Below, in pieces: positions 21,468 to 34,263 of a stretch of 64,000 bases of DNA. The stretch is from Gordionus sp. m RMFG-2023 (lineage: Eukaryota; Nematomorpha; Gordioida; Chordodea; Parachordodidae). The stretch spans positions 31,680,729 through 31,744,728 of the forward strand of contig NC_088779.1 of NCBI RefSeq assembly GCF_954871325.1, given 5' to 3'. A program made the translations under genes and the position numbers. Under the pieces are notes generated by a model that saw only the letters and a program-made list of their open reading frames with translations, was not told the origin of the DNA and searched no databases. The number at the start of each line of letters is the position of its first letter. The first letter of the stretch is position 1.

Positions 21468-21880
21468 TTAGCCGTTTTTAAAAATTGGCTAAAATCGAGA
21501 CGTTTTGCAACACTAGTAATTATAATAAATTAATTTAGAGGATGGGGGGGGGGTACTAAGTAAGCCATTTCACAAAGGCGCCAGAAAAACATTTTACCCC
21601 GCCAAATAAATTTTATAAACCAATTTTTTTTCTGCAATTTAGAAATTTAGGACCCTGGCATCCCTGTATATGATTGTAAATAATAATGGTATTAATAAAT
21701 AATAATTAAATATTGACAAAATAATTAATAATAAAATGTAGCGATAATATTAAATTATGATTTAGTAAATATTATCTTTACATATTCAAGACTTTTTATA
21801 TATTCGATAAAAAAATAAAATTTAACTAATTTAAAATTTAGAAAATATAAATTTAAAAATATATAATTTGACTAAATAAA

Positions 21881-22367
21881 GATCCAGAAGAATTATCTCT
21901 CCGGGTTCAGCACGATAGAGGAGATGCATATACAGTTATTTGGAGCAGTGTACCACAAGCAAGCGAATACCATTTAAACGTGACTTATGTTCATCCATTC
22001 TGGGTTGGTGATGTAAAATTCTAAAAAAACAGTAAATAAATGCTTTTATTATTATAGTTAAAGAGTTAAAAATCGGTTAAATTAAATTTTTTTTATATTT
22101 TTGCTGATTAAACTAAGAAAATAACCTTGATTTGGCGAAATATAAAATAGACAATTTAAAACAGTAGGTTTTTAAAAGATTTTATTTATTCTTTATATTT
22201 AATTCTTCTAATTAATAAAACAGTTTGGTAATAAAGTAACGTCCTACCAAGCTAATTTTTATTGGAGAACAAGTTATACTATAACTATGAGTTACACAGA
22301 TAACGATAAATGCTACAGAAGTTCTTATTTATCAGACACAATATCTATAGACTTGAATACCAAATAG
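21881..22367 (+). CDS. Candidate gene fragment, fibronectin-III-like, two coding blocks
   Basis: Block 1 (21881-22024, 47 codons, then TAA) reads VIWSSVPQASEYHLNVTY and ends HPFWVGDVKF; the W..VP.A..Y.L.V pattern is that of a fibronectin type III fold. Block 2 (22254-22367, 37 codons) reads NFYWRTSYTITMSYTDNDKC, then a stop, and looks like more beta-strand sequence. A donor inside the last codons of block 1 (GTGATG or GTAAAA) and an acceptor near 22250 could join them; this is not proven. Codons here are less AT-biased than the surroundings. No start is visible; the gene is partial or decayed. Confidence 0.4.
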
Positions 22368-22775
22368 CATAAGAAGATTATTAATTAATTTATAATAGGG
22401 TTAATTCTAGCATTTTATTAATATCATTATATTATATTCCATGTTAAATTGTTTATTAGTTTTTAAAAATATTTATTGGAGTTTTTTTTTATATAATATT
22501 TGAAAGTAATGTGATTTTAAATAATAATATTATTTCATAAAAAGGAATATAAAAAAGCAATAATATTTGGAGTGAATATAATTTTTAGTATAACACAATT
22601 ATCTTAACCATTCATAGAATAAGTGTAAAATAAATATACGAGAGTTTAGGGGGCTATGCGGACAAATTTAATGTTTCAGAATCACATTAATAAGCTTTAA
22701 TATTTTTTAAAAATATATTAAATAAAATATTTTAAACCAGAGTTAGACATTAATTTAATTAAGTTAATACTACAC

Positions 22776-22928
22776 CCTGGAAGCTGTTCAAAAGAAAATG
22801 GAAAGGTGGGGATGATTCCATTCAGTATCATGTATGTAATAACTGGATTTGCAAGAGTTGTGTTAACAATATATCACTGCTTTCGTGATAATTCTTATTG
22901 CTGCGGGATATATTCAAGTTTGGAATAA
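22776..22928 (+). CDS. Unidentified coding-like frame, 50 codons
   Basis: The frame reads GCSKENGKVGMIPFSIMYVI, then TGFARVVLTIYHCF with a hydrophobic stretch and a Cys-rich tail, ending in TAA. It follows the fibronectin-III-like blocks by 400 bp in the same orientation and could be a further exon. Another frame over the same bases is also open, so the reading is uncertain. Confidence 0.25.
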   Translation, partial: PGSCSKENGKVGMIPFSIMYVITGFARVVLTIYHCFRDNSYCCGIYSSLE

Positions 22929-25453
22929 GTTTTGTTAGATGATTTCTTTGACTTGATAACTATAACAATCCAGACAATTAGTTTTTTTTTAAGAGACTAC
23001 TATATAGTAAACAGTAAAACAAAAATAAAATAATTATAATTAAGAAAAGACGAATATAAACGTTAATAAACTCTATAATATTAATAAAATCATAACTAAA
23101 ATTATCAGAATATAAGAACAAACTAGATATATTTATTATACAAACGCGGTTTGGATCTAACAATGTTGGAAATAAATAGTAAAAGGCCTAAAATCTACAA
23201 TTTACTAACTTGAATTGTCAGACGTAATTCGAAGACTTTTGAAAGGCCTCTGCTGTATAATAGCCCTCTGAATTATGAAAAAATGCATTTAAATATTATA
23301 ATAAAATGTATATACATTTTATTATTAATTTATAATTCTATTACAATTATTGTCATTTGTGTCAAAAATATTTAAACTAACATACGTTGTAATATGCTAT
23401 TAAAAAGATATAAATTAAATTGAATAGAATGCCTATTTAAGGAAGATCCATCAAGTTTTTTTTAAAAACTAGGTATTTTTGCGTTCTACAATCTCCATCT
23501 GAAGGTGGTTCAGAAAATATTATATGATTCATCTGCTAAGTTTCTATAGATAGTAATTAAATTTATTTATATGATATAATTTAGTAAATTTGGAGATTAA
23601 GATCAAATTTTTAAAATTAATTTTATAACGATTGGTTTTCTTAAATCATTACCAAAAATGTTCCTTTACTGATGGTGTAATTCAGAATCTAAGCTATCTT
23701 GACCTGATTTTTGTATCAAGAATAAAAAATTTTCGCCAGCCAGCAAACATTATCAAAAGAGTAGCAGAAGAAGCTATATATAGGTTCCAGAGTTAAAAGA
23801 TACTTTTTAAATGAATCTAGATACAGATACAGATACATAGTCTCAAAAGTTATCTAGATACAGATACAGCGTCTAAAAAGTTATCTAGATACAGATACAA
23901 TTTTTAAATGTATATGTATACAGATACATTTTTTATTATGCTCTTATAGGTTTGCATAAAGCTAAATTAATATTATATTGTGAAAATTCATGAAATGAGC
24001 TAAAAAATTTATTGACGCGATATAACATTTATCAGAATATAACTAAAAAATGATTTTAATATAATATATGAAAATATATGATTAAATAATTATAAATAAT
24101 TATTAGATTTCAGCAGAGTTGTTAAAAGATCTAATCCTGTATCTAGATATAAAAATGTGGTATCTGTATATGTATCTAGATAGATTTTTGATTAAAATAT
24201 CGGTAATAGAGGTTATAATCGAATTGCCACTTAGAATTTGGTAAAATTTGTTGATGAATAGTTTAAACTACTAATTAAACCATCTTAAAAGTACTTTTAT
24301 CGTACTACACTTTAAATAGTCCAAAATTATCGAACTGCAATAGCATCTACACTCAAAAATAAATATTTTTTTAAAAAAAGATTTTTTTATATGTTATAGT
24401 ACAATCTTCGAGCTATGAGAATCAGCGAAATTTTTTTATATATGTGAAAATTTAATAAATAACAACTAAGGTAGATATGGTACTTTGGCCATTAAGGTTA
24501 AGTATTATTGTATAAACGGATATTTAGAATTTCTATTATTCCTTATTTTAATAATTGTATCTATTCAAACAACTAGTTTGTCTAAAAAGAAATTAATTTT
24601 TTACCGCTATTTGGCAAAATTTATACCGAAAATAATATTTTTCTTTCCTTATTTTTTTTATTAACTAAAAATAATAAATAAATTTTCTTTATTATTGGAA
24701 GCTACTTCGTTTAAATTGATTATGTTTTATCTAAAATTGCTCTCCTGATATTTAAATTATACGCTATTTTATGATAAAATATGATTTTTATTAAAATACA
24801 AATTTATATTGAGAAAGGGCAACAAATTATTATATATATTTATTTAGTATTATAATTATATCATAACACAATAAATGGAATATTATCTCAACATATATAA
24901 ATTATAAATTTATTAAAATTAAATCGGTATAATAATTGCGACTCATACAAAAGGTAATCTAAAATTGTTGTCGGGGGATCGGCTTGGGAATTGGCTTAAA
25001 TTGTTTTAGATCCTTTTTCGAAGAATTATTTTCCAACGATCAATTCGAAGTAATTCGGAATTCATTTATTCACACGCTTCGATGCGTCAGTTGGAAGGAC
25101 ATTAGTTATCTTTCACATTATAATTCTTTCGCTGCCTCTTATCTCTAATTGAATAGATATTATAAATTTTAAAATAATGTCCAACTATAGATATGTTTTT
25201 GTATAAAACCTAGGCTACTGTATAAGAGTATCGCCTGATTATCAATTATATCTTTTAAAATTTTAATATAATTATTATTGTTAACAGATTTGTAAAGATA
25301 TTTATTTTAAAATTTATATTACTTTATTTTGTTAAATAAAAATAGTTTATGTTATAAAATATATAATTCTCATCTAACTATTAAAAATAGAAAGGAGGGA
25401 GGGGTATAGTAGTATTTATATTTGTTTATTTTGTCTTAAGAAAAAAATTTGTG
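22929..25453. other. AT-rich stretch with a worn repeat rich in GATACAGATAC
   Basis: Around 23815-23930 the motif TCTAGATACAGATAC occurs several times, and an inverted form (TGTATCTAGATA, TATGTATCTAGATAG) appears at 24145-24185, suggesting a ~370 bp hAT-like MITE remnant. The rest shows no gene. The 61-codon minus frame at 22978-23163 has no motif. Confidence 0.4.
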
Positions 25454-25660
25454 ATGGCATTATATGGATCAAAGTTTTTAGAAATAGAAAGTATAAGAGA
25501 CAAAATGCTCGTTGATAGGTTGGTAGAGGCAGCCATTGAAGGAAATATAAAGTTATTCAGTGTTTTGAATATTTATTTATCTTTTTTTTGTTTAGGCGTT
25601 ACAATTGCTATTTATGGAAAAAGTATATTAGTTAGGGAAAATAATCGATTTAAATATTAA
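25454..25660 (+). CDS. Small unidentified protein, possibly with a 36 nt intron
   Basis: ATG at 25454 opens MALYGSKFLEIESIRDKMLV, then DRLVEAAIEGNIKLF. The segment that follows (GTGTTTTGAA to TTTGTTTAG, 36 nt, about 25559-25594) is T-rich, starts with GT, ends with AG and is a multiple of three, so it may be read through or spliced. The rest reads VTIAIYGKSILVRENNRFKY and stops. A related arrangement lies at 27908-28063. Read through, it would encode a transmembrane segment. Function unknown. Confidence 0.4.
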   Translation: MALYGSKFLEIESIRDKMLVDRLVEAAIEGNIKLFSVLNIYLSFFCLGVTIAIYGKSILVRENNRFKY

Positions 25661-26079
25661 ATTACATTTATATTTAAAGAATCTATTCATTTTAATGATG
25701 TTGTAAATTATTTTTAAATATATTATTTATTTTCATTTTAAATTTTCATTAAAGTTAGCTTAGAATTTGGCATAGCCTGATATGCGTAATCTGGTAAATA
25801 TCAATTTAAACTTAGAGGCTGCTTCGTTGCTAGCCTTAAGTATATGTTATATTTTACTGTTTAGTTCTTTTAAAAACGATATATAAATTCTGTATAAATT
25901 AATTAATATACAAAGTTTAATGACAAAACAAAATATCGTAATAAAATTCATAGGAATTATTCGACATATTCTGGAATATTCGGATCAAATTATATTATCT
26001 AACTTTTAAAATTGTCCTAAATATATCATATAAAATTGCTATTTTTTTTAGGTGTAAGAAAAGCTTATTTTTTTAAATT
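25661..26079. other. AT-rich stretch without a gene
   Basis: Nothing supportable. Confidence 0.6.
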
Positions 26080-27450
26080 TTATATTTAAACCTGGATGTA
26101 TTTCCTGCGTACAAATATTTCGGTTGTATCATTTTGGGTATTTGTCACCATAGCTACTTTTTCTGGGATAATAGGTTTTGATTTATTATGGTCTTTTAAA
26201 TAAATATAACCCTGAATTCTTATTATATTAACAAGCCCCCCAGAGATAACTAGTAAAAGCTATTTTATATTTTTGAAAGGTACATCAAAATTATTTAAAA
26301 TAAAATATTGGCAGTTTATAATTTTAAAATTTTCAGATTTATAATTAATTAATAAACCAACCTTCTTATTCCAAATTGATCCCTCATAGCATTTACGATC
26401 CATTTAGAATTACCAAGAGAAGAAAATTTCTAAAAATTCCACAGTTCTATTAAAAACATTATTTAGTTTATGCTTATGATCTTTTAGATATGAGACCAAA
26501 TCTCTTAAACTCACAAGTTATGAAATTCTAAATCCACAAACTCAAAATCGCTAAATAGGTAAAAAAAAATACACTTAGAGTTAATTATTTTTAAGTTACA
26601 ATTAATCAAAGATTATGTTTCTATTTCAAATTATTCTAATGTATTATAAAATATCATATTAAGTTAACATTATTCAAATAACAATCCTACCAATTTTTTT
26701 AATTTTATTTTTAACATCTTTTCTCTAGGACGGTCGTTAATTCTTTTAAATAATATGATTTTAATGTATAATATATTTTTTTTAAATTTTGACTATAAAC
26801 TCGTAGAAAATTAATTAATTTAAAAGGTATTGAGAAGAATTAAGAGATTATACTAACAAAGTATATTTTGACACATGAAATACTATAAATATGGATCAGA
26901 ATTATCAACATCAAAAATATGGGCTGTCATAAATTTATTGCAATTTCACAATGTTAAGGATAGAAATGACTTCTCAATTTTTTAATCAGGATATTAATTC
27001 TTGCAACGTTTTTATGCCATCAACTGTAACTAAATTCTGAAGACCATTCTCTAGAAAATAAATGATGCTCATAATCCCCAAATCTTTCTCTTTCTTTTGC
27101 CATTTGACAGAGCTTCAGTTACCATCTACATTTTTAATGGATAATATGGTTTTATCAGTATGCTTTTTGGGTCGCGTTTATAGTTGCCAATTCATGGGTT
27201 GAAATACCATACTTTTTTAATTGAAATCTTACAATTATAATCTAAAAGGCTTTTATTTAAAAAATTTCCTACGAGATTTGTCAAAATTTTTTAAATTTAA
27301 ATACAATTTATTTAATAGACCATAACAATATCACAACTATTATCCCGGAAATAGTTAGCTGTGGTGGTAAACACCGAAAATATATGTATGGAGGAAATAA
27401 ATCCAGGTTTGAAATATATGAAAATTTAAACTTTTCTTACTCCTATAAAA
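26080..27450. repeat. Foldback element, copy A, with outer inverted ends
   Basis: The outer ends at 26080-26200 and 27330-27440 are inverted copies (TTTCGGTGTTTACC-like, GGGATAATAG). Inside lies the foldback family body, with GACGGTCGTTAATTCTTTTA at 26735 and inverted partner sequence toward 27300. Its centre (26885-27150) matches 60905-61175. No coding frame. Confidence 0.65.
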
Positions 27451-27907
27451 AAAATTATTATTGCGATTAGAATAAAAAAATCATTTAAATATAATTGTAA
27501 ATTTTGAGATAATCACAATTATTTATGACCAAATTAAAAATCCGAATTATACAGCTGTCGTTTAAATTTTATTTAAAAAGGTCAATTTACAATCAGATTG
27601 CTAGTTAAGCCACCTCGATTTTTATGGTTACATAAATTTTTTTTTAAATTCAAAAGTAATTATTAATCAATAAAAATTGCATTAATTAAGATATATTTTA
27701 TATCAAAAAATATCATCTCTAAATAAATATCCTAAACAATATTAGAATAAGTAAAAAGATAAAAAAATTTAAAATAGGTAAATTATACATAAAATTTATG
27801 GGAAGGTATAAGAGACCAAGCAGAAGGCTTTCATCTATAGTGCTAAAGAACCGTTAAATTTCTAGATAATATAATAATGATATGTGATCACATATATGCA
27901 TGGCCTA

Positions 27908-28063
27908 GTTTCATAGGAGTAGATAGAGGAATATGTTAGATCTTCAATATCAGGATTTCCAGTATTAATTCTTTTTTTTACTATATATATAGCAACGCTT
28001 TTATATTATGGAAAAGATCTATTAATAGAAGTGCAAGACCTAGTATTAAGAGTAGTTTTTTAA
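27908..28063 (+). pseudogene. Fragment related to the small protein at 25454
   Basis: After a T-rich GT-AG segment of about 30 nt (GTATTAATTC to ATATATATAG, near 27963-27992), the frame reads ATLLYYGKDLLIEVQDLVLR and ends at a stop. The first copy reads VTIAIYGKSILV at the same place after its own putative short intron. The upstream part here contains stops, so this copy looks decayed. Similarity is judged by eye. Confidence 0.3.
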
Positions 28064-29689
28064 GGAGGGCTATAAAAGGAAAACAGTTGGCTAAAATATC
28101 AAGCCACTGTAGACGACCAAGTTGATCCATTTATGGCTCATCGGTTTCTGATTCAATTAGTTGGGAGTCGTGAGAAATCTTCTTTATAACAAAATTACCA
28201 AACACTTTAACACGTGGCAAAGTATGTGATGCAAAATCTTTATTGAAATTGAAGGTAGCTAAGATACTATAGAAATTATAAAGAAAGGGGATAAGGTGAT
28301 ACTAATTGGAATGTAAAAGAAGTCCTTGGCTAATTTTTGTAAATAAAAATTAGCAGAAGGTAGAAGGGGTGAGGTAGACGTAGGATCTAAGAGGGGAGAG
28401 GGAATAATGGAGTCATTGTCTTATGGGGAAGTAGAAATATTTTTATTGCACTTTCTTTGGATAATTTGCTAAATAATTGTATTATTCACAGAGGTGTGCA
28501 GAGGTATAAAATAGTCATATCATTTGTCATCTTCAAAACATTTTCTTTTTATTTATATTAATATTTAAAAATAGCAATAAATTTTGAAATTATTGAAAAT
28601 ATATGAAAGTAATAACACAATTATTAACACTTTAAATGGTTATAAAAATAAAAGTGCATTTATTTTTTATATACAGTTACACAAATAGACACTAATATAA
28701 TGAAATTCTACAAAAATAATTCGTATTAAATTTTTTTATTTTTCATAATTAAAAATGAAATCATTTCTTTACAAAAAATATAGAAAAAAAATGTTAAAAT
28801 AATGTTACTTGACAAACATAGATCTTATTCACATACATATATTCTTCCGTCATATAAATTTCACAAGATTTTCTTTTTCGTATATAAAATATTTATTTTA
28901 TAATCATGATACGAATTTTATTTTATTTTCCTTCTTTCTTTCTTAACCCTAAAAATGATAAAAATTAGTAAATATTTTATTTTATTATTAGCAAAATATA
29001 TTAAGGCTCAGAATTTAAAAATATGCATACATGTTCCTTAAAGTCATAGCTATAAAAAAATTTATCGTAAGTTTATAGCTTAACTGTAAATCAAATATAT
29101 ATAATCTTGGGGTAAAGTTGTTTGAAATGTTCAATCTGAGTGGAAAATTAATTAATAGTTTGTGCGGTAGGTAATAATAATAGAAATGCGATATGCCTAA
29201 ATATGGCAAATAATAGATCTACCATATTATATAAAAACTAATCTTAAAAATTGACCAATAACATTTTATAAAACACATGATATAATTGGAAATGTTCAAT
29301 AGAGACGATTAATCCAAACTATACATATGTTAGAAAACAAGGTCTCCTAGAAATCTTGGGGAAGAATTTTAGAGAACTATTCCAGAATAAAATGATTAAC
29401 TTTATATTTTATTGTGTTATTTACAACCAGTACATATAGCTATAATATATTTTAACCGTATTATATTAGCTCTTAATATTTGATATTTTCCTAGGCTTTT
29501 TCTTGTAAATTATTATATTTTATAAATATTTGGTTAAATATTATATTATATCATGATTAGTTCTAATAAATTTTTAATGCTATAGAAAAAGTCAATTTAA
29601 ATATAAAAAATTATTAAAAATAATTGGCTAATTTTACCGTAGATATGTATATTATTTTTAAACAAAATTTATATGGTGGCGCAAACCAT
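28064..29689. other. AT-rich stretch without a gene
   Basis: 28990-29100 has a stretch resembling one end of the dispersed family at 38790 (TTAAAGTCATAGCTATAAAA). Otherwise nothing is supportable. Confidence 0.5.
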
Positions 29690-30440
29690 AATTAAAAATG
29701 TTTTATAGGATTAACAAATTTTATAGTTATGCTATATGTGGAATTTGGAAATCTAGTCTTTGCCACGGTCGTTGATTCTGTCGAATAAATATAATTTAAA
29801 TGTATAATGTTTTTAATATGATTAGACTCATTTAAATTTATTTATTTTAAAAGTTATTGAGTAGAATTGAGAGTTTAATTTTATACTAAGAAAATATGGT
29901 ATTTTAACAGATGAATACTGTACTAAATTCTGAAGATCGTTCCCTAAGAATATCTTTTCTTTTGACATTTGCTACCGCATCAGTTACCATCTAAATTCTT
30001 TTATTACTATCGATATTAGATCATTTTGTTTCACCAATATGCTCTTGCGTCACCTTTGATTAAGACTAATGCTTATTATGTTCCTAAGAAAAAGGAAATA
30101 ATTTGAGAACTTTGTAGTTAGTAACGATTTGGAAATCTCTGGGGTGTTACTACAACACAATATTCAAGGGTTAAAATACCATACTATGTTAGCATATCTT
30201 TCAATTCTAGTCTAATAACTTTTAATTAAATAATTTTCTACGAGTCTAATCAAAATTTTAAAAAAAAATTATACATTTAAATTATATTATTCAACAGAAT
30301 CAAGAACCGTTGCTGAGACTAGATTTCTAAGATCCATTCATGGCATGACACCGGACCTAGGGTTGAAACTATAAAATTTCTTAATCCTATAAAACTTTAT
30401 TATTATGATTTACACCTAGGGTATATTATCATCTATATAA
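29690..30440. repeat. Foldback element, copy B
   Basis: Arms at about 29750-29950 and 30140-30335 are inverted (CGGTCGTTGATTCTGTCGAA against its inverse near 30300). The centre is unpaired. It is the same family as 26700-27330, 48690-49260 and 57085-57898. Confidence 0.75.
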
Positions 30441-31369
30441 TTTGATCAAATTAAAAATTTATAAATTTTGTTAATAAATGATAAATTCAATTATAAATTT
30501 TTTTTGGTCAAATTACAAATTTATTAGTCCTTAATTAAATAATAATATACATATTTATAAAGTTAACATATATATGTCTGAACATTCTTTATATAAATAT
30601 TTCTTAGCCTTGAATATAAATTTAGCAAGCTCTTCGCAAAATTCCGTTTCTAATAAATAGAATGAGGGCTAAACACGTATTCATTAAACTAAAATTCTCT
30701 TTTGCCGAATAAAAATAGATAATCAAAACTTCTTCTTAGTATATTTCTTGATTAGAATTCAAAAATTTTTATATCAATAAAAGTCTTAAAATTCTAATTC
30801 AATATTTCAACAGGTAAAAGGGAAACAAAATATCATTTTTTTGAAATACTTTTATCTTATGATAAATCATTAAGTAAAAAGTTAAAACCAGTAGCGTAGC
30901 TAGGATTTTTCCCTAGAGGGGGTCCATACATATAAAAGCTGAAGGGCTTCGCCCCCCAGGCCGCCTTTTTATCTTACAAATCATAACCATATCTTCGATA
31001 TTATATATTAAATATAATATATAAATGCATTAATAATATGTTATTATAATTTAGTAGATTATTCTCAATGACTTTATAATAATCCTATCCAGAATAATTT
31101 CAATAGTAATATAATATCCTTCCACAAACATCAAAATTAGAAAAATATAATTCATATAAAATCACTTTTAAGTCTTTTGAACGTATAATCTCCAAAAAAA
31201 TTTGCTCTGGGAGGGGTCCTAAATAAATGAATCGAGTTCTCGATATTTATAGCCTTGATTAATTAGATTAAAAACTTTTGGTTTATCAAAGGTTTTTTTC
31301 AAAAATATAATTTGTAAATTTACTTTACTGTCATACTAGCCATTCCACATAATGTTCTCGTGGGGTTTC
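30441..31369. other. AT-rich stretch; one transposon-like tip
   Basis: 30720-30890 is a diverged copy of the dispersed AT-rich family. At 30892 the sequence CAGTAGCGTAGCTAGGATTT starts a GC-richer 70 bp block; similar starts are common at ends of non-autonomous elements in invertebrates. No matching other end was found. Confidence 0.4.
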
Positions 31370-31690
31370 TTGATAGTGGAACGATTATCTTCCATACATT
31401 CATTATAGTCTTCATACTTTCCGATTACTTCAATGTGGTTGCTTTAAATATCGCATTCATAAAAGGAAGGGTAATAATTACGTCTATCAGATACTTTGTT
31501 GACCAACTTGTTTCTAACTGAAGCTAAGTAGTAACGAATGTCACAAGTTCATCAGCATCATCTAACTTGGGAACCTTTGCTCTGTGAGAATTTCTGGAAA
31601 TTTTCAAATGGATGGCCTTGGAGGAGGTCAAATTTGAAGATTCTATGACATCTAATAGAAATAAATATAGATAGCAGAAATTATTCAAAT
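31370..31690 (-). other. Coding-like, GC-richer block, unidentified
   Basis: Base composition is clearly less AT-rich than the flanks. One minus-strand frame reads RYYLASVRNKLVNKVSDRRN, then YYPSFYECD, a stop, and later IEVIGKYEDYNECMEDN. It looks like decayed coding sequence. I do not recognise the family; both a host exon and a transposon gene are possible. Confidence 0.3.
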
Positions 31691-32720
31691 TTTGTACTTA
31701 TTTAGATAAGTTTTCAATATTGTCATTTTTAAAAAATATTTATGTTTTTATTGTTTATTTTACCATTACATACTTTGCAAAGTATTTTATTCCAAATTAT
31801 TTTTCTTATTTTAATAAATATTTTATTCATTTCATCAGTAAATCATATTAATAGATATTTCATTGGAGTAAGAAATGTTTATAGCGTTTCGCAATATCGC
31901 TGAATTGACATGATACGTTACAAATAGTAATCTATGACCCGTTGAGAATATTGACAACCCCCAGCCATAAACGGATATTCATCATTATCAATCATCGATA
32001 AACAACTCATGGATTTTGAATATACTTACGGGTATAATTTTGTACATCAAAACAAATATAATATATATATAATTTAATTAATAATAATAATATTTTCTCT
32101 AGATAAAATCAATTGACACGGGTCTATAATATAATTAATATCACGAAAATCGTTACACACAATTATTACTCTTGTGTAAAATTGTTTATTTTAAACTAAA
32201 GTAAGGTGATACTAAATCCAATATAGAAGATGACGGTGGTATAATTTACAAATACAGGGTAGGTGAAGATAGAAAGAGTGGGGTGGGGATGGTGCCAGAA
32301 TGGGCAGGAAATAATGGAATCATTAGTTTATCTTTTAGTAATTTATTAATAAGCGTTATAAAGTAGTTATATAACATATTTTTATATTTGCTGCAAAACA
32401 TTATATTTTAGATTTATAATATAATTTCAAAATAACAATCAAATTTAAAATTATTTAAAATATATGAATACTAATTTTATAAAAATATTATCAATGAATA
32501 AAATATATTTTAAAAAGTTTAAATGTTACAAAAATGTGATGTTCATTATCTATTTTCTTATAAATCTTTAAAAAACGGGGCACAAATTGACCTTGATTTA
32601 ATCAATTATAATTTCAATTTCTTAACAATAAAATTTTTGAATTATAAAAGAATTCATATTAATTTCTTAACTTTTCACTTTTAAATATATAACATTTATT
32701 TATCGCCAACACTTATTCAT
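31691..32720. other. AT-rich stretch without a gene
   Basis: Nothing supportable beyond low-complexity sequence. A short patch near 31890 (CGCTGAATTGACATGATACG) echoes the edge of the GCGAA minisatellite. Confidence 0.5.
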
Positions 32721-32910
32721 TAATAGATTTATTATCATATGTAAATTACTTATAAGGATAAATTTAGGCAAAATAAGAAATATTATAATTATAAAGAAGC
32801 TATTAATAAATTAGGGTAAGAATGAGGCATATACAGATCTCAGCAGGCAATTATTGATTATTATAGAATGACAAACTAAAATTAAATTATCTATATAGGG
32901 GCAAAAAATA
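32721..32910 (+). repeat. Inverted repeat left of the NUMT
   Basis: It is a close inverted match of 36409-36599, including CTGAGATCTGTATATGCCTC on the other strand. The pair flanks the mitochondrial insert. A more diverged partial copy lies next to the right arm at 36604-36700. Confidence 0.9.
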
Positions 32911-34089
32911 ATGATAATTAATATATAATTTTATACAAAGACCTCCCTTTTCGGGAAAATATTTATACACTTTTCTAAACATTTTTATCGATTTCGAGAA
33001 TGAAGATGCGCGTCCCAGACCAATTTTTTTTTATAAATATAAAGGAAAAGTTTAATAATGTCTACTAAATTTTTTAAAAAAATTGAAGGTCGTATTATTT
33101 CCAAAAAATCGTTTTTAGTCCTTATATATTAAATAAAATGACCGGAAATTGGGAAAAAAAAATTTTTTATCTAAAAGTGAATCTTTGTACGTAATTTTGA
33201 TATTAAATTTGTTATTTACAATTATGTAGTTTTTAAGATATGCTTAATTGAATGAAGGCAGATAATGGTAAAAATACGTCATTTTGAACCCTAATATCTT
33301 AAAAAATATAAATGTTAGGAGGCTAAAATTTTGGCTATTTCTTAGCATTGACCTTTCTTTGCTTACCAAATTTTAAAAAAATCCAAAGGGGTCGGCCGAA
33401 AATCTCATTTTTTTGCATATTTTACTTATATAATTAATTTTACTCTCGGTGTTCATGGCTTAGACTTGATCTAAGGGTGGTTGGGATTGGGAGGGGGGGA
33501 GGGGGGTGTAAAAAATATAATTTGATATGGGTTTTAAATAAAAAAGTAATTATATAATATAGTTCAATTGTAATAAAAATATTAAGTAAGTAGGTTTAGG
33601 TTACGGCGGGTATAATTAAAAAAAGAGAATGAGAAAATACATGAATTTGAATAGGAGAATTTAGTGACCCTAAACTAATTAACAATTCTAAAATTTAAAA
33701 AAATGTAATTCATAGAATTATTAATTAAATTAATTCAAATATTTTCTTATAAATGGTGCCCCGCAGGAAATATTTAAGCAGTGACAATATCTTCGCTGCG
33801 ACCAATGTGGATAAAAATAATAGAAAAATCCGGCCGCCGTCAATTGAAGCCTCAGCTACAGATTTAGGGCATAAATAATAATTTACACCAATCCTATTAA
33901 TAAAAAAAGAAATCTCACAATTAACTCATAAGAAAATTTGGACCGTGTACCACCTAATATATAAAACTTTGAGTTACTCACTCATCCTCTATAATCAAAT
34001 ACACTTACTCCTATTAGTATAATAGACACTAATAAATGGTAATTGTTAATTAGAGCAAAAATGGGTCAGCACAAATTCGAAAAGATAAA
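32911..34089. other. Non-coding stretch with an arm of the 45.5 kb hairpin element
   Basis: 33640-33890 matches the right arm of the hairpin at 45541-46575 (GAGAATGAG, GGTGCCCCGCAGGAAATATT, CGGCCGCCGTC). A G run lies at 33492-33507. No gene is visible. Confidence 0.55.
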
Positions 34090-34263
34090 ATCTGTCACAA
34101 TAGATGAGAGGTACCAGCGTTTCCATGCCCCTTTTTTTTCTTTCTCACCCCACCCACCCGTATAGATGTTCACTTTATTCATTTCAATCGTTCACTTTTT
34201 TTACTTTATTTGGATTCATGGGAATAGTTATACTTTTGTAAATTGGATATTAGGAGCATGTTA

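Larger units (their letters stand above)
19966..21748 (-). repeat. Right arm of the ~20 kb inverted duplication
   Basis: This is the inverted counterpart of 1746-3182, with the same order of layers. It carries one extra insertion, the MITE at 21125-21467. The hAT leader in this arm is continuous with its transposase gene, which suggests this arm is closer to the original arrangement. Confidence 0.85.

Noticed and set aside
1746-21748. A Polinton/Maverick-like element, because of size (~20 kb) and long inverted ends
   Set aside because: No polymerase, integrase, packaging or capsid genes are visible, the arms are made of hAT pieces, and no 6 bp target duplication was seen.
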